A stretch of 5,509 nt of DNA, taken from Oscillospiraceae bacterium (GTDB lineage: Bacteria; Bacillota; Clostridia; Oscillospirales; Acutalibacteraceae). Both the position numbers and the translations under genes were made by a program. The notes under the pieces are model-generated. The model did no database searches, had not been told where the DNA came from, and saw nothing but the letters and a program-made list of their open reading frames with translations. Below, in pieces: positions 1-5,509 of this stretch; the stretch's first letter is position 1; every line of letters begins with the position of its first letter. Where the stretch lies: positions 1-5,509 of the forward strand of contig JAQVYP010000123.1 in assembly GCA_029004655.1 (NCBI GenBank). Reading direction: 5' to 3'.

Positions 1-1
1 T

Positions 2-1057
2 GCTACATTGCCAACAGGCATGACGGCAACAAAAAGAGTTCTTGCAATCAGTTCCCTGGATGATGCTATTACAAAAGGAATCACGGAAGCGTTGTTTCCT
101 GCTGAATATTATCATATCTCTGACTTTTTTGCAGTAAATCCTGCTGCCAAATTGTACGTTGGAATCTTTGAATTAGGAGTGGCCAGTCACGACTTTGCCG
201 AAGTTCTTAAAATGAGAGATGAATCCAATGGTGAGATCCTTCAATATGTGATTGTTCCAAATCTTCCGTTTGTGGCAACACAAGTTACGGCTTTGAATTT
301 GCAACTTGCAAAATTGGAAGATGAAAAAGCTCCAGCAGTTGGTGTTATTTGTGCTGATATTTCAGCCATCACCGATTTGGCAACATTGCCTGACTTGCGA
401 ACAGCAGGAACGAGCAATCTAGTGAGCGTATGCATCGCTGCTGATTTATCGACCGAAGCTGCTGAAATCAAATATGGTGCAGCTGGACTTATCGCTGGTG
501 CAATATCGATGGCTTCTGTTCATGAAAACATTGGTTGGGTTGCAAAATTCAATATGGCTTTAGGTGCTAAATTTGATGCTGTTGCATTGCAAAATTCGAT
601 TGCTGTTAAGTCCTTGACTAAGGCACAATTGGATGGTTTGGACGAAAAAGGATATATTTACTTAAAGAAGTATCCTGGTAACACAGGTTCTTTCTTCAAC
701 GATTCGTTCTCTGCAATCGTTCCTACCTCTGATTATGCTTACCTCGAAAACAATCGTACGATGGCAAAAGCTATGAGACGGATTTATCATTACCTTTTAC
801 CAACCTTTAATTCGCCACTAAAAATGGATGCAAGCACTGGCAAATTAGCCCCTGCAACATGTAGTTATTTTGAGGTTCTTGGCAGCAAGGGGCTTGAGGA
901 ACTGGAAAAAGCAGGAGAATTGTCTGGCTGGAAAGTTTCGGTTGATCCTAATCAAAATGTGTTGGCAACCAGTGAGGTTGTTATCGAAATGAAGCAAGTT
1001 CCACTTGGTGTCACTCGCATACTTAAAGTCAAAATTGGTTTCACCTCAAAAATATAA
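2..1057 (+). CDS. Contractile tail sheath protein, DUF2586-like (5' partial)
   Basis: This is the C-terminal 351 residues of a tail sheath subunit, the protein that polymerises around the tail tube and contracts at infection. The frame is open to the window edge, so the true start lies upstream; the TTG at 8 and ATG at 20 are inside the gene. Features recalled from DUF2586-type sheaths of Bacteroidota prophages are visible: an EYYHISDFF...NPAAKLYVGIFE block near the left end, an A/G-rich stretch leading to ENIGWVAKFN in the middle, then SFFNDSFSAIVPTSDYAYLE with the following NNRTMAKAMRRIYHYLLP, and a C-terminal beta-rich PLGVTRILKVKIGF tail. The tube gene follows after three bases, matching Mu order (L then M). 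No terminator separates them. The family call is from memory, and the sheath role is inferred from family and position. The end is certain because TAA is followed at once by the next ATG. Confidence 0.88.
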   Translation, partial: ATLPTGMTATKRVLAISSLDDAITKGITEALFPAEYYHISDFFAVNPAAKLYVGIFELGVASHDFAEVLKMRDESNGEILQYVIVPNLPFVATQVTALNLQLAKLEDEKAPAVGVICADISAITDLATLPDLRTAGTSNLVSVCIAADLSTEAAEIKYGAAGLIAGAISMASVHENIGWVAKFNMALGAKFDAVALQNSIAVKSLTKAQLDGLDEKGYIYLKKYPGNTGSFFNDSFSAIVPTSDYAYLENNRTMAKAMRRIYHYLLPTFNSPLKMDASTGKLAPATCSYFEVLGSKGLEELEKAGELSGWKVSVDPNQNVLATSEVVIEMKQVPLGVTRILKVKIGFTSKI

Positions 1058-1060
1058 ATT

Positions 1061-1495
1061 ATGAACGGAATTAGATTTACACCGCTTATAAATGGCGTTG
1101 AGCCCTCTTGGGCTAGTCTCACTGTTGGAATCGCAGGTGTGGTTGTAACAGGCATCACTGGCATCGACTATGATGATGATCAGGTTGTTGAAAATGTTTA
1201 CGGTGCTGGCCAGCAGCCGGTCGCACGTGGGTATGGTAATATCACCTGCAAAGGAGTTATTACGTTGCTTCGTAGCGAAGTTGAAGGTATCCGTGCCGCA
1301 TCTGCAACAGGTCGTCTTCAAGATATTGCCCCCTTCGACATTGTTTGTTCATACGTCCCCGTTGGCGGTGGTCAAATTATTACTCACAAACTTCGTAATT
1401 GTCAGTTTAAAAAAGATTCTACATCTTTAAAACAAGGTGACACAAAAAACGAAACGGCGTTGGATTTGGAAATTTCACACATTGAATGGAACTAA
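1061..1495 (+). CDS. Phage tail tube protein (Mu M-like position)
   Basis: A 144-residue protein that I recognise as the tail tube subunit found after DUF2586-type sheaths. It would stack as rings to form the inner tube through which DNA passes. The sequence is rich in short beta strands and glycine, as tube proteins are. It carries the motif RGYGNITCKGVITLLRSEVE near residues 56-75, then DIAPFDIVCSYVP, an ITHKLRNCQF strand, and a C-terminal QGDTKNETALDLEISHIEWN that resembles the closing strands of this family. The length is normal for a myovirus tube. ATG 1061 lies three bases after the sheath stop (TAA att ATG) and has no Shine-Dalgarno sequence, so it probably depends on termination-reinitiation. 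Function is inferred from family resemblance plus position between sheath and chaperone. Confidence 0.82.
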   Translation: MNGIRFTPLINGVEPSWASLTVGIAGVVVTGITGIDYDDDQVVENVYGAGQQPVARGYGNITCKGVITLLRSEVEGIRAASATGRLQDIAPFDIVCSYVPVGGGQIITHKLRNCQFKKDSTSLKQGDTKNETALDLEISHIEWN

Positions 1496-1497
1496 TT

Positions 1498-1812
1498 ATG
1501 GAAAAAGAAGTATTGAATATTGGAAAAGCTACACCCGAGCAAATTGCAAGTTGGAAAGCATTGCACGGTGATATTTATCAAGTTAAAGTAGATAAATATT
1601 ACGGGTATTTGAAAAAACCAGATCGCAAAGTGCTAAGCTATGCAACTAGTGTAGGTCAATCCGACCCAATGAAGTTTAACGAACTAGTTTTGCAAAATTG
1701 CTGGCTTGGCGGTGCAAATGAGTTGAAAGAAAAGGACGAATATTTCTTTGCTGTTGTAGCACAACTTAATGTGTTAATTGAAGTAAAGGAAGCAGAAATA
1801 AAAAAGCTCTAA
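1498..1812 (+). CDS. Tail assembly chaperone, short (gpG-like) form
   Basis: A 104-residue chaperone expected to bind the tape measure protein and keep it soluble until tube assembly. Recognisable blocks are ASWKALHGDIYQVKV (about 18-32), YYGYLKKPDRKVLSYATSVG (about 34-53) and DPMKFNELVLQNCWLGG (about 56-72), followed by a charged helix ending EVKEAEIKKL. The GYLKKPDRK...CWLGG pattern is what I recall from Bacteroidota phage tail chaperones. I chose ATG 1498, two bases after the tube stop, over ATG 1486: 1486 lies inside the tube gene, adds only four residues, and would break the TAA-tt-ATG spacing seen at other junctions. The gene ends with AAA AAG CTC TAA, and the A AAA AAG is an in-phase -1 slip site, so a fraction of ribosomes should make the longer form. 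It sits before the tape measure, as lambda G does before H. Confidence 0.85.
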   Translation: MEKEVLNIGKATPEQIASWKALHGDIYQVKVDKYYGYLKKPDRKVLSYATSVGQSDPMKFNELVLQNCWLGGANELKEKDEYFFAVVAQLNVLIEVKEAEIKKL

Positions 1813-1970
1813 GCAAAGCCTTTGAAAGAGCACCTGAAGATTGGTTGGGATTGATGGATATGTCACTAAAATACTATCTTAAAATCAATCCCGACCAGTT
1901 GACAGACGAAGAGTGGAGCGAAAACATAGCATTGCTCGCAAGATTACGGAGTTTAGAGTCTTTGAAATAA
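1498..1970 (+). CDS. Tail assembly chaperone, -1 frameshifted long (gpGT-like) form
   Basis: Predicted 157-residue fusion, join(1498..1806,1806..1970): the first 103 residues of the chaperone plus 54 residues in the -1 frame, starting ALSKAFERAPEDWLGLMDMS and containing KINPDQLTDEEWSEN and LLARLRSLESLK. In the -1 frame the last upstream stop is TGA 1779-1781, so the frames overlap over 1782-1812 and the slip site (1800-1806) lies in that overlap. The extension has no ATG until 1854, after the start of its protein-like sequence, so an independent gene is less likely. A small helical domain with a DEEW...L..LR pattern is what I recall from second chaperone halves in tail operons. In lambda, the T part of gpGT recruits tube subunits to the gpG-coated tape measure; a similar role here is inferred. 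The tape measure is the next plus-strand gene, 188 bases on. Confidence 0.82.
1800..1806 (+). promoter_or_regulatory. Programmed -1 ribosomal frameshift slip site A AAA AAG
   Basis: The heptamer reads A AAA AAG in the zero frame: A1800 is the third base of ATA, followed by codons AAA 1801-1803 and AAG 1804-1806. This is the X XXY YYZ arrangement and one of the most efficient bacterial -1 slip sequences, because both lysine codons re-pair after a one-base backward slip. The zero-frame stop UAA follows after a single codon (1810-1812). After slipping, the next codon is GCT 1806-1808. Identity and phase are read directly from the sequence; efficiency cannot be judged from sequence alone. Confidence 0.85.
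1839..1900 (+). other. Long RNA stem-loop inside the frameshift extension
   Basis: Bases 1839-1855 can pair with 1884-1900 in 17 consecutive pairs: 14 Watson-Crick and three G-U, with a 28-base loop (1856-1883). The core TGGTTGGGATTGAT pairs with ATCAATCCCGACCA and includes three consecutive G-C pairs, which stands out in this AT-rich context. It lies 32 bases after the slip site, within the extension coding sequence. It could stimulate frameshifting or protect the mRNA. It is not a terminator, because no U-tract follows. Confidence 0.55.
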
Positions 1971-1971
1971 A

Positions 1972-2124
1972 CTATTCTTTTTTTGCTAATTGAAGAATGA
2001 TAATTAGCAAAACAAATATAGGTAGAAGTAGAATGGAGAATAGTCCGACGATAAATTTTTTGAAATCATCAAAAAAAACAAAAAGCAATGGTGAAAGAAT
2101 CAAGAATATAATAAACGTGACCAT
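1972..2124 (-). CDS. Possible small two-helix membrane peptide, opposite strand
   Basis: The minus strand from ATG 2124 to TAG 1972 encodes 50 residues: MVTFIIFLILSPLLFVFF, then a charged turn DDFKKF, then IVGLFSILLLPIFVLLIII and a QLAKKE end. That is two membrane helices joined by a short polar hairpin, with a charged C-terminus and no signal-peptidase site. I do not recognise a family. It fills most of the 188-base gap between the chaperone and the tape measure, facing against every other gene. A promoter-like sequence lies just upstream, 16 bases before the ATG. It could be a moron-type membrane gene, such as an exclusion or lysis peptide, but nothing in the sequence shows which. The main doubt is composition: this strand is T-rich, which by itself yields Phe/Leu/Ile codons and few stops, so chance is a real alternative. 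No Shine-Dalgarno sequence is visible, which is normal for Bacteroidota. Confidence 0.4.
   Translation of the reverse strand: MVTFIIFLILSPLLFVFFDDFKKFIVGLFSILLLPIFVLLIIILQLAKKE
1981..2012. repeat. Perfect 11-base inverted repeat in the gap
   Basis: The arms TTTTGCTAATT (1981-1991) and AATTAGCAAAA (2002-2012) are exact reverse complements separated by 10 bases. On either strand the hairpin is preceded by T and followed by A-rich sequence, so neither orientation has the U-tract of an intrinsic terminator. It lies 11 bases after the frameshift-extension stop and covers the 3' end of the minus-strand peptide. It could be an mRNA-stabilising hairpin or a protein-binding site; no evidence picks between these. 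Confidence 0.45.
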
Positions 2125-2140
2125 GTCGAATATTTTTTAG

Positions 2141-2171
2141 CAAATATAAATAATAAAAATGGCAAAAGCAA
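2141..2171 (-). promoter_or_regulatory. Candidate Bacteroidota promoter for the minus-strand peptide
   Basis: On the minus strand, TATATTTG (2148 down to 2141) matches the Bacteroidota -7 consensus TAnnTTTG exactly. A TTG at 2171-2169 lies 20 bases upstream of it, within the usual spacing for the -33 element. Transcription would start a few bases after 2141 and reach the ATG at 2124. The element overlaps the start of the tape measure gene. In AT-rich DNA such matches occur by chance, so support comes mainly from its position in front of the peptide. Confidence 0.35.
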
Positions 2172-4255
2172 GTTTTGTGGAATTTATTATCTCTGTAAGA
2201 GACAATGCAACATCAGTTACAACTAAGTTGAGCTCAACATTTGAGGCTGCAAGGAAGAATGCAGCACAATTCCAATCCGTAGCTAAGGGCTTGCCATTAA
2301 CGATTAATGACATCAAGGCAGAAATGTCGGCTTTAGAATATAAAAAAGGCTTTGCTAAAACAAAGAATGAAATTGTTAAGATTAATACTTTATTGCATTC
2401 AACTAAAGGGCAGTTGCAAAAATTAGAGAATCTACCACCAAAGGGTTTTCTTAATCGCATGGATAGTTTGACAAGGTCTGTTACTGGGTTCTCTCTTAAA
2501 AATATTGGGTTTGCAATGTTCGCTCAACAGAGTATGCAGTTTATCAAGGGTTCTACTCAGCTTTTTGACACTCAAGCAAAAGCTGAAGCACAATTAAAAG
2601 CATCAATTCAATCAACAGGAAACGCAGCAGGTCGCTCTTTTGCAGAATTAACAGCTGCAGCATCTGCAATGCAAAATAAAACCATTTTTGGTGATGAGGA
2701 AATTCTTAGAGCTCAGTCTGTATTGCTAACATTCAAGCAGATTAGAGGAGCCGTATTTGACCAAGCCATGCCTGCCATTGCTGATTTGGCAACTAAGCTG
2801 GGTACTGACCTAAATTCTGCGGTGCTACAAGTGGGAAAGGCGTTGAATGATCCTGCAGAAGGGTTTGCGGCGTTAAAACGTTCGGGGATTCAGTTCTCTG
2901 ATGAGCAGATTGATTCTGTTAAAAAATTAGTTGCTGCTGGTGATATTCAGTCCGCTCAATTTATAATGCTTAAAGAGTTGCAAGATCAGTTCGGAGGCTC
3001 GGCAGAAGCAGCTGCAAAAGCAGGTTTGGGACCAATGAAACAGTTGTCTAATTTATGGGGCGATTTTCGGGAAATAGTTGGTAAATTAACGCTTAATCTC
3101 GTGAATCATGTGGTACCTGTTTTTAAAAGCCTGGTTGGTTGGATGGTTAAAAATGAAGAAGCAATGAAGTCTATTGGTAAAATAGTTTTGATTGCAGGAG
3201 TAGCGTTTTTGTCTTATAAAGGAGTCCTATTGGCTTCTTCATTGGTTACAAAAGGATTGACAACCGCAACTTTGATTCATAGAGGGGTTGTGTTTTTAAC
3301 AACCATTGCCACTCAGGGTTTGACAAAAGCAATGATCGTCCTGAATGGTGTTAGCAAAGCCAATGTGTTTGCTGCATTGGCAGGTGCGGCGATTGCAGCA
3401 GTTACCGCTTTCAAACTATTCAAGAAGGGAACAGAAGAATCCGCTGCTGCTGTCGAGCGAGCAAAAGAGATTGGTCAAGACTATTATTCAAAAGAAAAAA
3501 TGAACTTGGATTTAATCTTTGAGAAATTAAAGCGCACAAATCCAATGTCAAAGGAGCGTAACAAGCTCGTTGATGAGCTCAAAGAAATGTATCCTGAGTT
3601 GAATAAACAGATATTAGATGAAGTTAGAAATACAAATGACTTGTCAGCGGCATACAGCACATTGATTAATAATATTCGGATAAAATCAAAAGTTCGAGCA
3701 AAAGAAGGTCTTCTTGATGAACTATATAAACAACAGGGGGATATAGAATTACAACTTCGTGGTATCTTTCAAAATGCACAGGATTGGTCTGAAAAACGCA
3801 ATGAAGGATGGGAGCCTCAAGCACTCGGGACTCCGTTGACTTCGGAACAGCGAATTGACCAAGAGATTGATAAAATTAATAATCTTCGTGACAATTACAA
3901 CATGCATTATGAGGACAACGGTTTATTAGCACAATATCTTGAAAACTTAAGACTTGTGGATAAGGTCGTTTCTGAAACGGCAAAAATTCAAATGGATTCT
4001 TTTGGCAGTGGTGGTTCTAGTGGTGCTGTTGGCGGTGGTTCTGGTGATTCTGCGGTCGCTTCAAAAGCTCTCGATAGCATCACGGGTGGTGGCAAATCCA
4101 TGAAGCAAATCTATATAAACATTGACAATTTGGTTGGAGTAAACAACAATAATTTTACGGCTGATCAGGATCCTGGAGATGCAACTTCATTTATGGAAAA
4201 ACTCACAAATACCTTGCAAATGATAGTTAATGATACTAATTATGCAACTAATTAA
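2159..4255 (+). CDS. Phage tail length tape measure protein
   Basis: A 698-residue tape measure protein, the extended scaffold inside the tail tube that fixes tail length and is thought to help DNA pass the cell envelope. The N-terminal third is Ala/Lys/Gln-rich and helical. The best marker is LGKALNDPAEGFAALKRSG at about residues 223-241, followed by IQFSDEQ, a signature of long-tail tape measures. Hydrophobic segments lie at about 341-362 (IVLIAGVAFLSYKGVLLA) and 403-421 (VFAALAGAAIAAVTAFKLF), then charged coiled-coil-like sequence (about 430-600), a Gly/Ser linker (about 613-631) and a C-terminal QIYINIDNLVG block. At the usual 1.5 Angstrom per residue it would set a tail of at most roughly 105 nm, close to Mu. 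ATG 2159 follows an A/T-only leader with no Shine-Dalgarno sequence. It directly follows the chaperone pair, as in lambda and Mu. Confidence 0.93.
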   Translation: MAKASFVEFIISVRDNATSVTTKLSSTFEAARKNAAQFQSVAKGLPLTINDIKAEMSALEYKKGFAKTKNEIVKINTLLHSTKGQLQKLENLPPKGFLNRMDSLTRSVTGFSLKNIGFAMFAQQSMQFIKGSTQLFDTQAKAEAQLKASIQSTGNAAGRSFAELTAAASAMQNKTIFGDEEILRAQSVLLTFKQIRGAVFDQAMPAIADLATKLGTDLNSAVLQVGKALNDPAEGFAALKRSGIQFSDEQIDSVKKLVAAGDIQSAQFIMLKELQDQFGGSAEAAAKAGLGPMKQLSNLWGDFREIVGKLTLNLVNHVVPVFKSLVGWMVKNEEAMKSIGKIVLIAGVAFLSYKGVLLASSLVTKGLTTATLIHRGVVFLTTIATQGLTKAMIVLNGVSKANVFAALAGAAIAAVTAFKLFKKGTEESAAAVERAKEIGQDYYSKEKMNLDLIFEKLKRTNPMSKERNKLVDELKEMYPELNKQILDEVRNTNDLSAAYSTLINNIRIKSKVRAKEGLLDELYKQQGDIELQLRGIFQNAQDWSEKRNEGWEPQALGTPLTSEQRIDQEIDKINNLRDNYNMHYEDNGLLAQYLENLRLVDKVVSETAKIQMDSFGSGGSSGAVGGGSGDSAVASKALDSITGGGKSMKQIYINIDNLVGVNNNNFTADQDPGDATSFMEKLTNTLQMIVNDTNYATN

Positions 4256-4257
4256 TT

Positions 4258-4986
4258 ATGAGTATATTTCGCTATTACATATCAGATAATGTGCTACGTA
4301 ATTTATCGGTAAACACAGGTGACAAGTTTGCTAACAATTTGATTAATACGGCATATCAGGCTGCACAAACCACGGCGGTGGCTGTTGCCAAAAACGCCTG
4401 GTATAGTGTAGGGCTTTCTGCTTCTGAATTAGCAACCGACAATGAATCTTTGCTCTCAACGTCAGGGGCTAAATCTCCTTATATGTCGGGAGGAAACGAT
4501 GCTGTTCGTAACAATATTATATTCAAAAGCAACGACGATTCGCTGATGATTCAGCTTGTTGACGTTAAAATAAACACAACCCAAAGTAATACTATTGTTC
4601 GCACGCCGCTCGCTGGTAGACGTGGAACTGTTAAGGAGTACATTCAGGCAACTGATTTTGCATTTGATGTTTCAGGCTCTATAATTAGCCCAGTAGCGAA
4701 TGCTTTTCCATTAGATTATTTAAAATCGTTTATTAAGCTGTTTTCTACAGAACGTAATATTAATGTCGAAAATGTGCTAATGAATTCTTTTGGTGTGCAA
4801 AAGGTTGTGATGGATCGTTACACCATCGACCAGCAATCGACAAAATATGTGAACACCATCAATTTCAAATTAAGCCTTATTAGCGATGATGATATCGAAT
4901 TGAATGTTACAGAGGGATTGGCTGAGTATTATAATTCAATTACAATAGTTATTCCTGGTGTAGGAACTAAAATTGATATGCCATGA
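4258..4986 (+). CDS. DUF6046-like tail/baseplate protein (Mu N position)
   Basis: A 242-residue protein resembling the DUF6046 family of Bacteroidota prophages. The N-terminal 90 residues are polar and probably helical or flexible. The recognisable part begins near 112 with TIVRTPLAGRRGTVKEYI, continues as a beta strand FAFDVSGSII, then FPLDYLKSFIKLFSTERNIN, VLMNSFGVQKVVMDRYTI and a closing strand NTINFKLSLISDDDIELNV. The family has no experimentally fixed function that I know. Its place between the tape measure and the hub equals that of Mu gpN, so a role at the tail tip joining tube or tape measure to baseplate is inferred. The start lies two bases after the tape measure stop (TAA tt ATG). 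Its TGA overlaps the hub start as ATGA, which suggests coupled translation and similar amounts of both proteins. Confidence 0.8.
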   Translation: MSIFRYYISDNVLRNLSVNTGDKFANNLINTAYQAAQTTAVAVAKNAWYSVGLSASELATDNESLLSTSGAKSPYMSGGNDAVRNNIIFKSNDDSLMIQLVDVKINTTQSNTIVRTPLAGRRGTVKEYIQATDFAFDVSGSIISPVANAFPLDYLKSFIKLFSTERNINVENVLMNSFGVQKVVMDRYTIDQQSTKYVNTINFKLSLISDDDIELNVTEGLAEYYNSITIVIPGVGTKIDMP

Positions 4987-5471
4987 TGCGATTAAGCTGC
5001 AATATAACTTTTGTGTTCAAGAATGGTGCTCGCATCGTTCAAGTCCCCTTTTGCAACAACGTTGAAATAATAAGTTCAATTAATAATTTTACCGATACCG
5101 CTAAAATTACCTTGCCTCGCAAAATTACTGCCGATGGTGATTTGTTGCATAACAAAGTAAAAAAAGGCGACCGAGTTGTAATTCAGCTCGGATATGATGA
5201 TAATTTAAAAACCGTTTTTACTGGTTATGTTACTAAAATTGAAAAAAAAACACCTGTTGTATATAACTGCGAAAATGAAGCCTATAAGCTCAAGCAAATT
5301 AAGTTGTCAAAGCAAACATTTCCAAAGCTCTCTATCCAAGATTTTTGCGAAAAATATGTAAAAGGGTATCAATTGGATATTGCCGATTTTTCGATGGGCG
5401 AAGTCCGCATTAATGAAGATGTAACCTTAGCATCTGTATTTGATTATTTTACAAATAATTATCCAGTTTAG
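4983..5471 (+). CDS. Baseplate hub protein (gp44/gpD-like), N-terminal part, early TAG stop
   Basis: A 162-residue reading frame matching the N-terminal part of a baseplate hub, the trimeric ring at the tail tip that carries the spike (Mu P/gp44, T4 gp27, P2 gpD). Visible are a first beta strand pair (ITFVFKNG...QVPFCNNVEIISSINNF), TDTAKITLPRK, then VKKGDRVVIQLGYDDNLKTVFTGYVTKI at about 59-86, and the helix-rich LSIQDFCEKYV and TLASVFDYFTNNYPV. Hubs of this type are usually 300-400 residues, so this is about half. After TAG 5469-5471 the same frame stays open to the window end and reads FFFREQMFTGIL, which resembles the YFRDG-type strand expected next. A nonsense change, a one-base deletion, readthrough or a split hub are all possible. 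The start is ATG 4983 (overlapping the previous TGA) or ATG 4986. A nine-A run lies at 5242-5250. Confidence 0.78.
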   Translation: MMRLSCNITFVFKNGARIVQVPFCNNVEIISSINNFTDTAKITLPRKITADGDLLHNKVKKGDRVVIQLGYDDNLKTVFTGYVTKIEKKTPVVYNCENEAYKLKQIKLSKQTFPKLSIQDFCEKYVKGYQLDIADFSMGEVRINEDVTLASVFDYFTNNYPV

Positions 5472-5509
5472 TTCTTCTTCAGGGAGCAAATGTTTACTGG
5501 AATATTACC

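Noticed and set aside
1046..1430. Minus-strand (1046-1321) and alternative plus-strand (1170-1430) frames over the tube gene.
   Set aside because: Both overlap the recognisable tube protein and their translations look random.
1486..1497. Upstream ATG 1486 as the chaperone start.
   Set aside because: It is inside the tube gene, adds only MELI, and lacks the stop-start spacing of the other junctions; ATG 1498 fits better.
2033..2140. Plus-strand 35-codon frame in the gap, starting ATG 2033 and ending TAG 2140.
   Set aside because: It is Lys/Ser/Asn-rich low-information sequence that mirrors the A-rich strand, has no recognisable motif, and overlaps the more protein-like minus-strand frame. 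It cannot be excluded, but nothing supports it.
1971..2158. tRNA, CRISPR repeats or a transposon end in the gap.
   Set aside because: No cloverleaf, regularly spaced repeats or terminal repeats with target duplication could be seen.
2137..2460. Minus-strand 107-codon frame opposite the start of the tape measure gene.
   Set aside because: It lies wholly against strong tape measure coding sequence and has no domain pattern of its own, so it is a shadow.
5241..5252. Nine-A run in the hub gene containing an in-phase A AAA AAA as a second possible slip site.
   Set aside because: The -1 frame hits a stop within a few codons (TAA after ...TGT TGT ATA), and the zero frame continues as good hub sequence. 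A functional frameshift is unlikely, although the run is a plausible indel hotspot.
5469..5471. Genome-wide TAG recoding (TAG to Gln, as in some crAss-like phages) to explain the hub stop.
   Set aside because: The long complete genes here contain no internal in-frame TAG, so general recoding is not supported.

Overview
This AT-rich window is the middle of a contractile-tail (myovirus-type) morphogenesis operon, from a prophage or phage of a Bacteroidota host, most likely Bacteroidales. The assignment rests on three things: a DUF2586-type tail sheath and a DUF6046-type tail protein, both families I know mainly from Bacteroidota prophages; A/T-rich start regions with no Shine-Dalgarno sequence; and a gene order that follows the Mu tail module (sheath L, tube M, chaperones, tape measure, N-like protein, P/gp44-like hub). 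Family names come from recognition by eye, not from searches.

Layout, all on the plus strand unless stated: sheath, cut by the left edge (2-1057); tail tube (1061-1495); tail assembly chaperone (1498-1812), with a -1 frameshifted extension to 1970; a 188-base gap (1971-2158) holding an inverted repeat and a possible minus-strand two-helix membrane peptide (1972-2124); tape measure (2159-4255); DUF6046-like protein (4258-4986); and the N-terminal part of a baseplate hub (4983-5471), which stops early at a TAG. Spacing between the genes outside the gap is 2-3 bases or a 4-base ATGA overlap, so they are probably translated as a coupled unit.

The genes work together as follows. The hub and the DUF6046 protein belong to the baseplate end. 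The tape measure, kept soluble by the chaperone and its frameshifted form, sets tail length. The tube polymerises around the tape measure and the sheath assembles on the tube.

Four points stand out. First, an in-phase A AAA AAG slip site (1800-1806) joins the chaperone to an extension that standard gene calling would miss; it is the G/GT arrangement of long-tailed phages, here with a 17-pair stem (1839-1855 with 1884-1900) downstream. Second, the gap can encode a strongly hydrophobic 50-residue peptide on the opposite strand, behind a good match to the Bacteroidota promoter consensus. Third, the hub frame ends at residue 162, but hub-like sequence seems to continue past the stop. Fourth, a perfect 11-base inverted repeat sits in the gap without the U-tract of a terminator. 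I do not see a wholly new system here; the rest is an ordinary tail operon.
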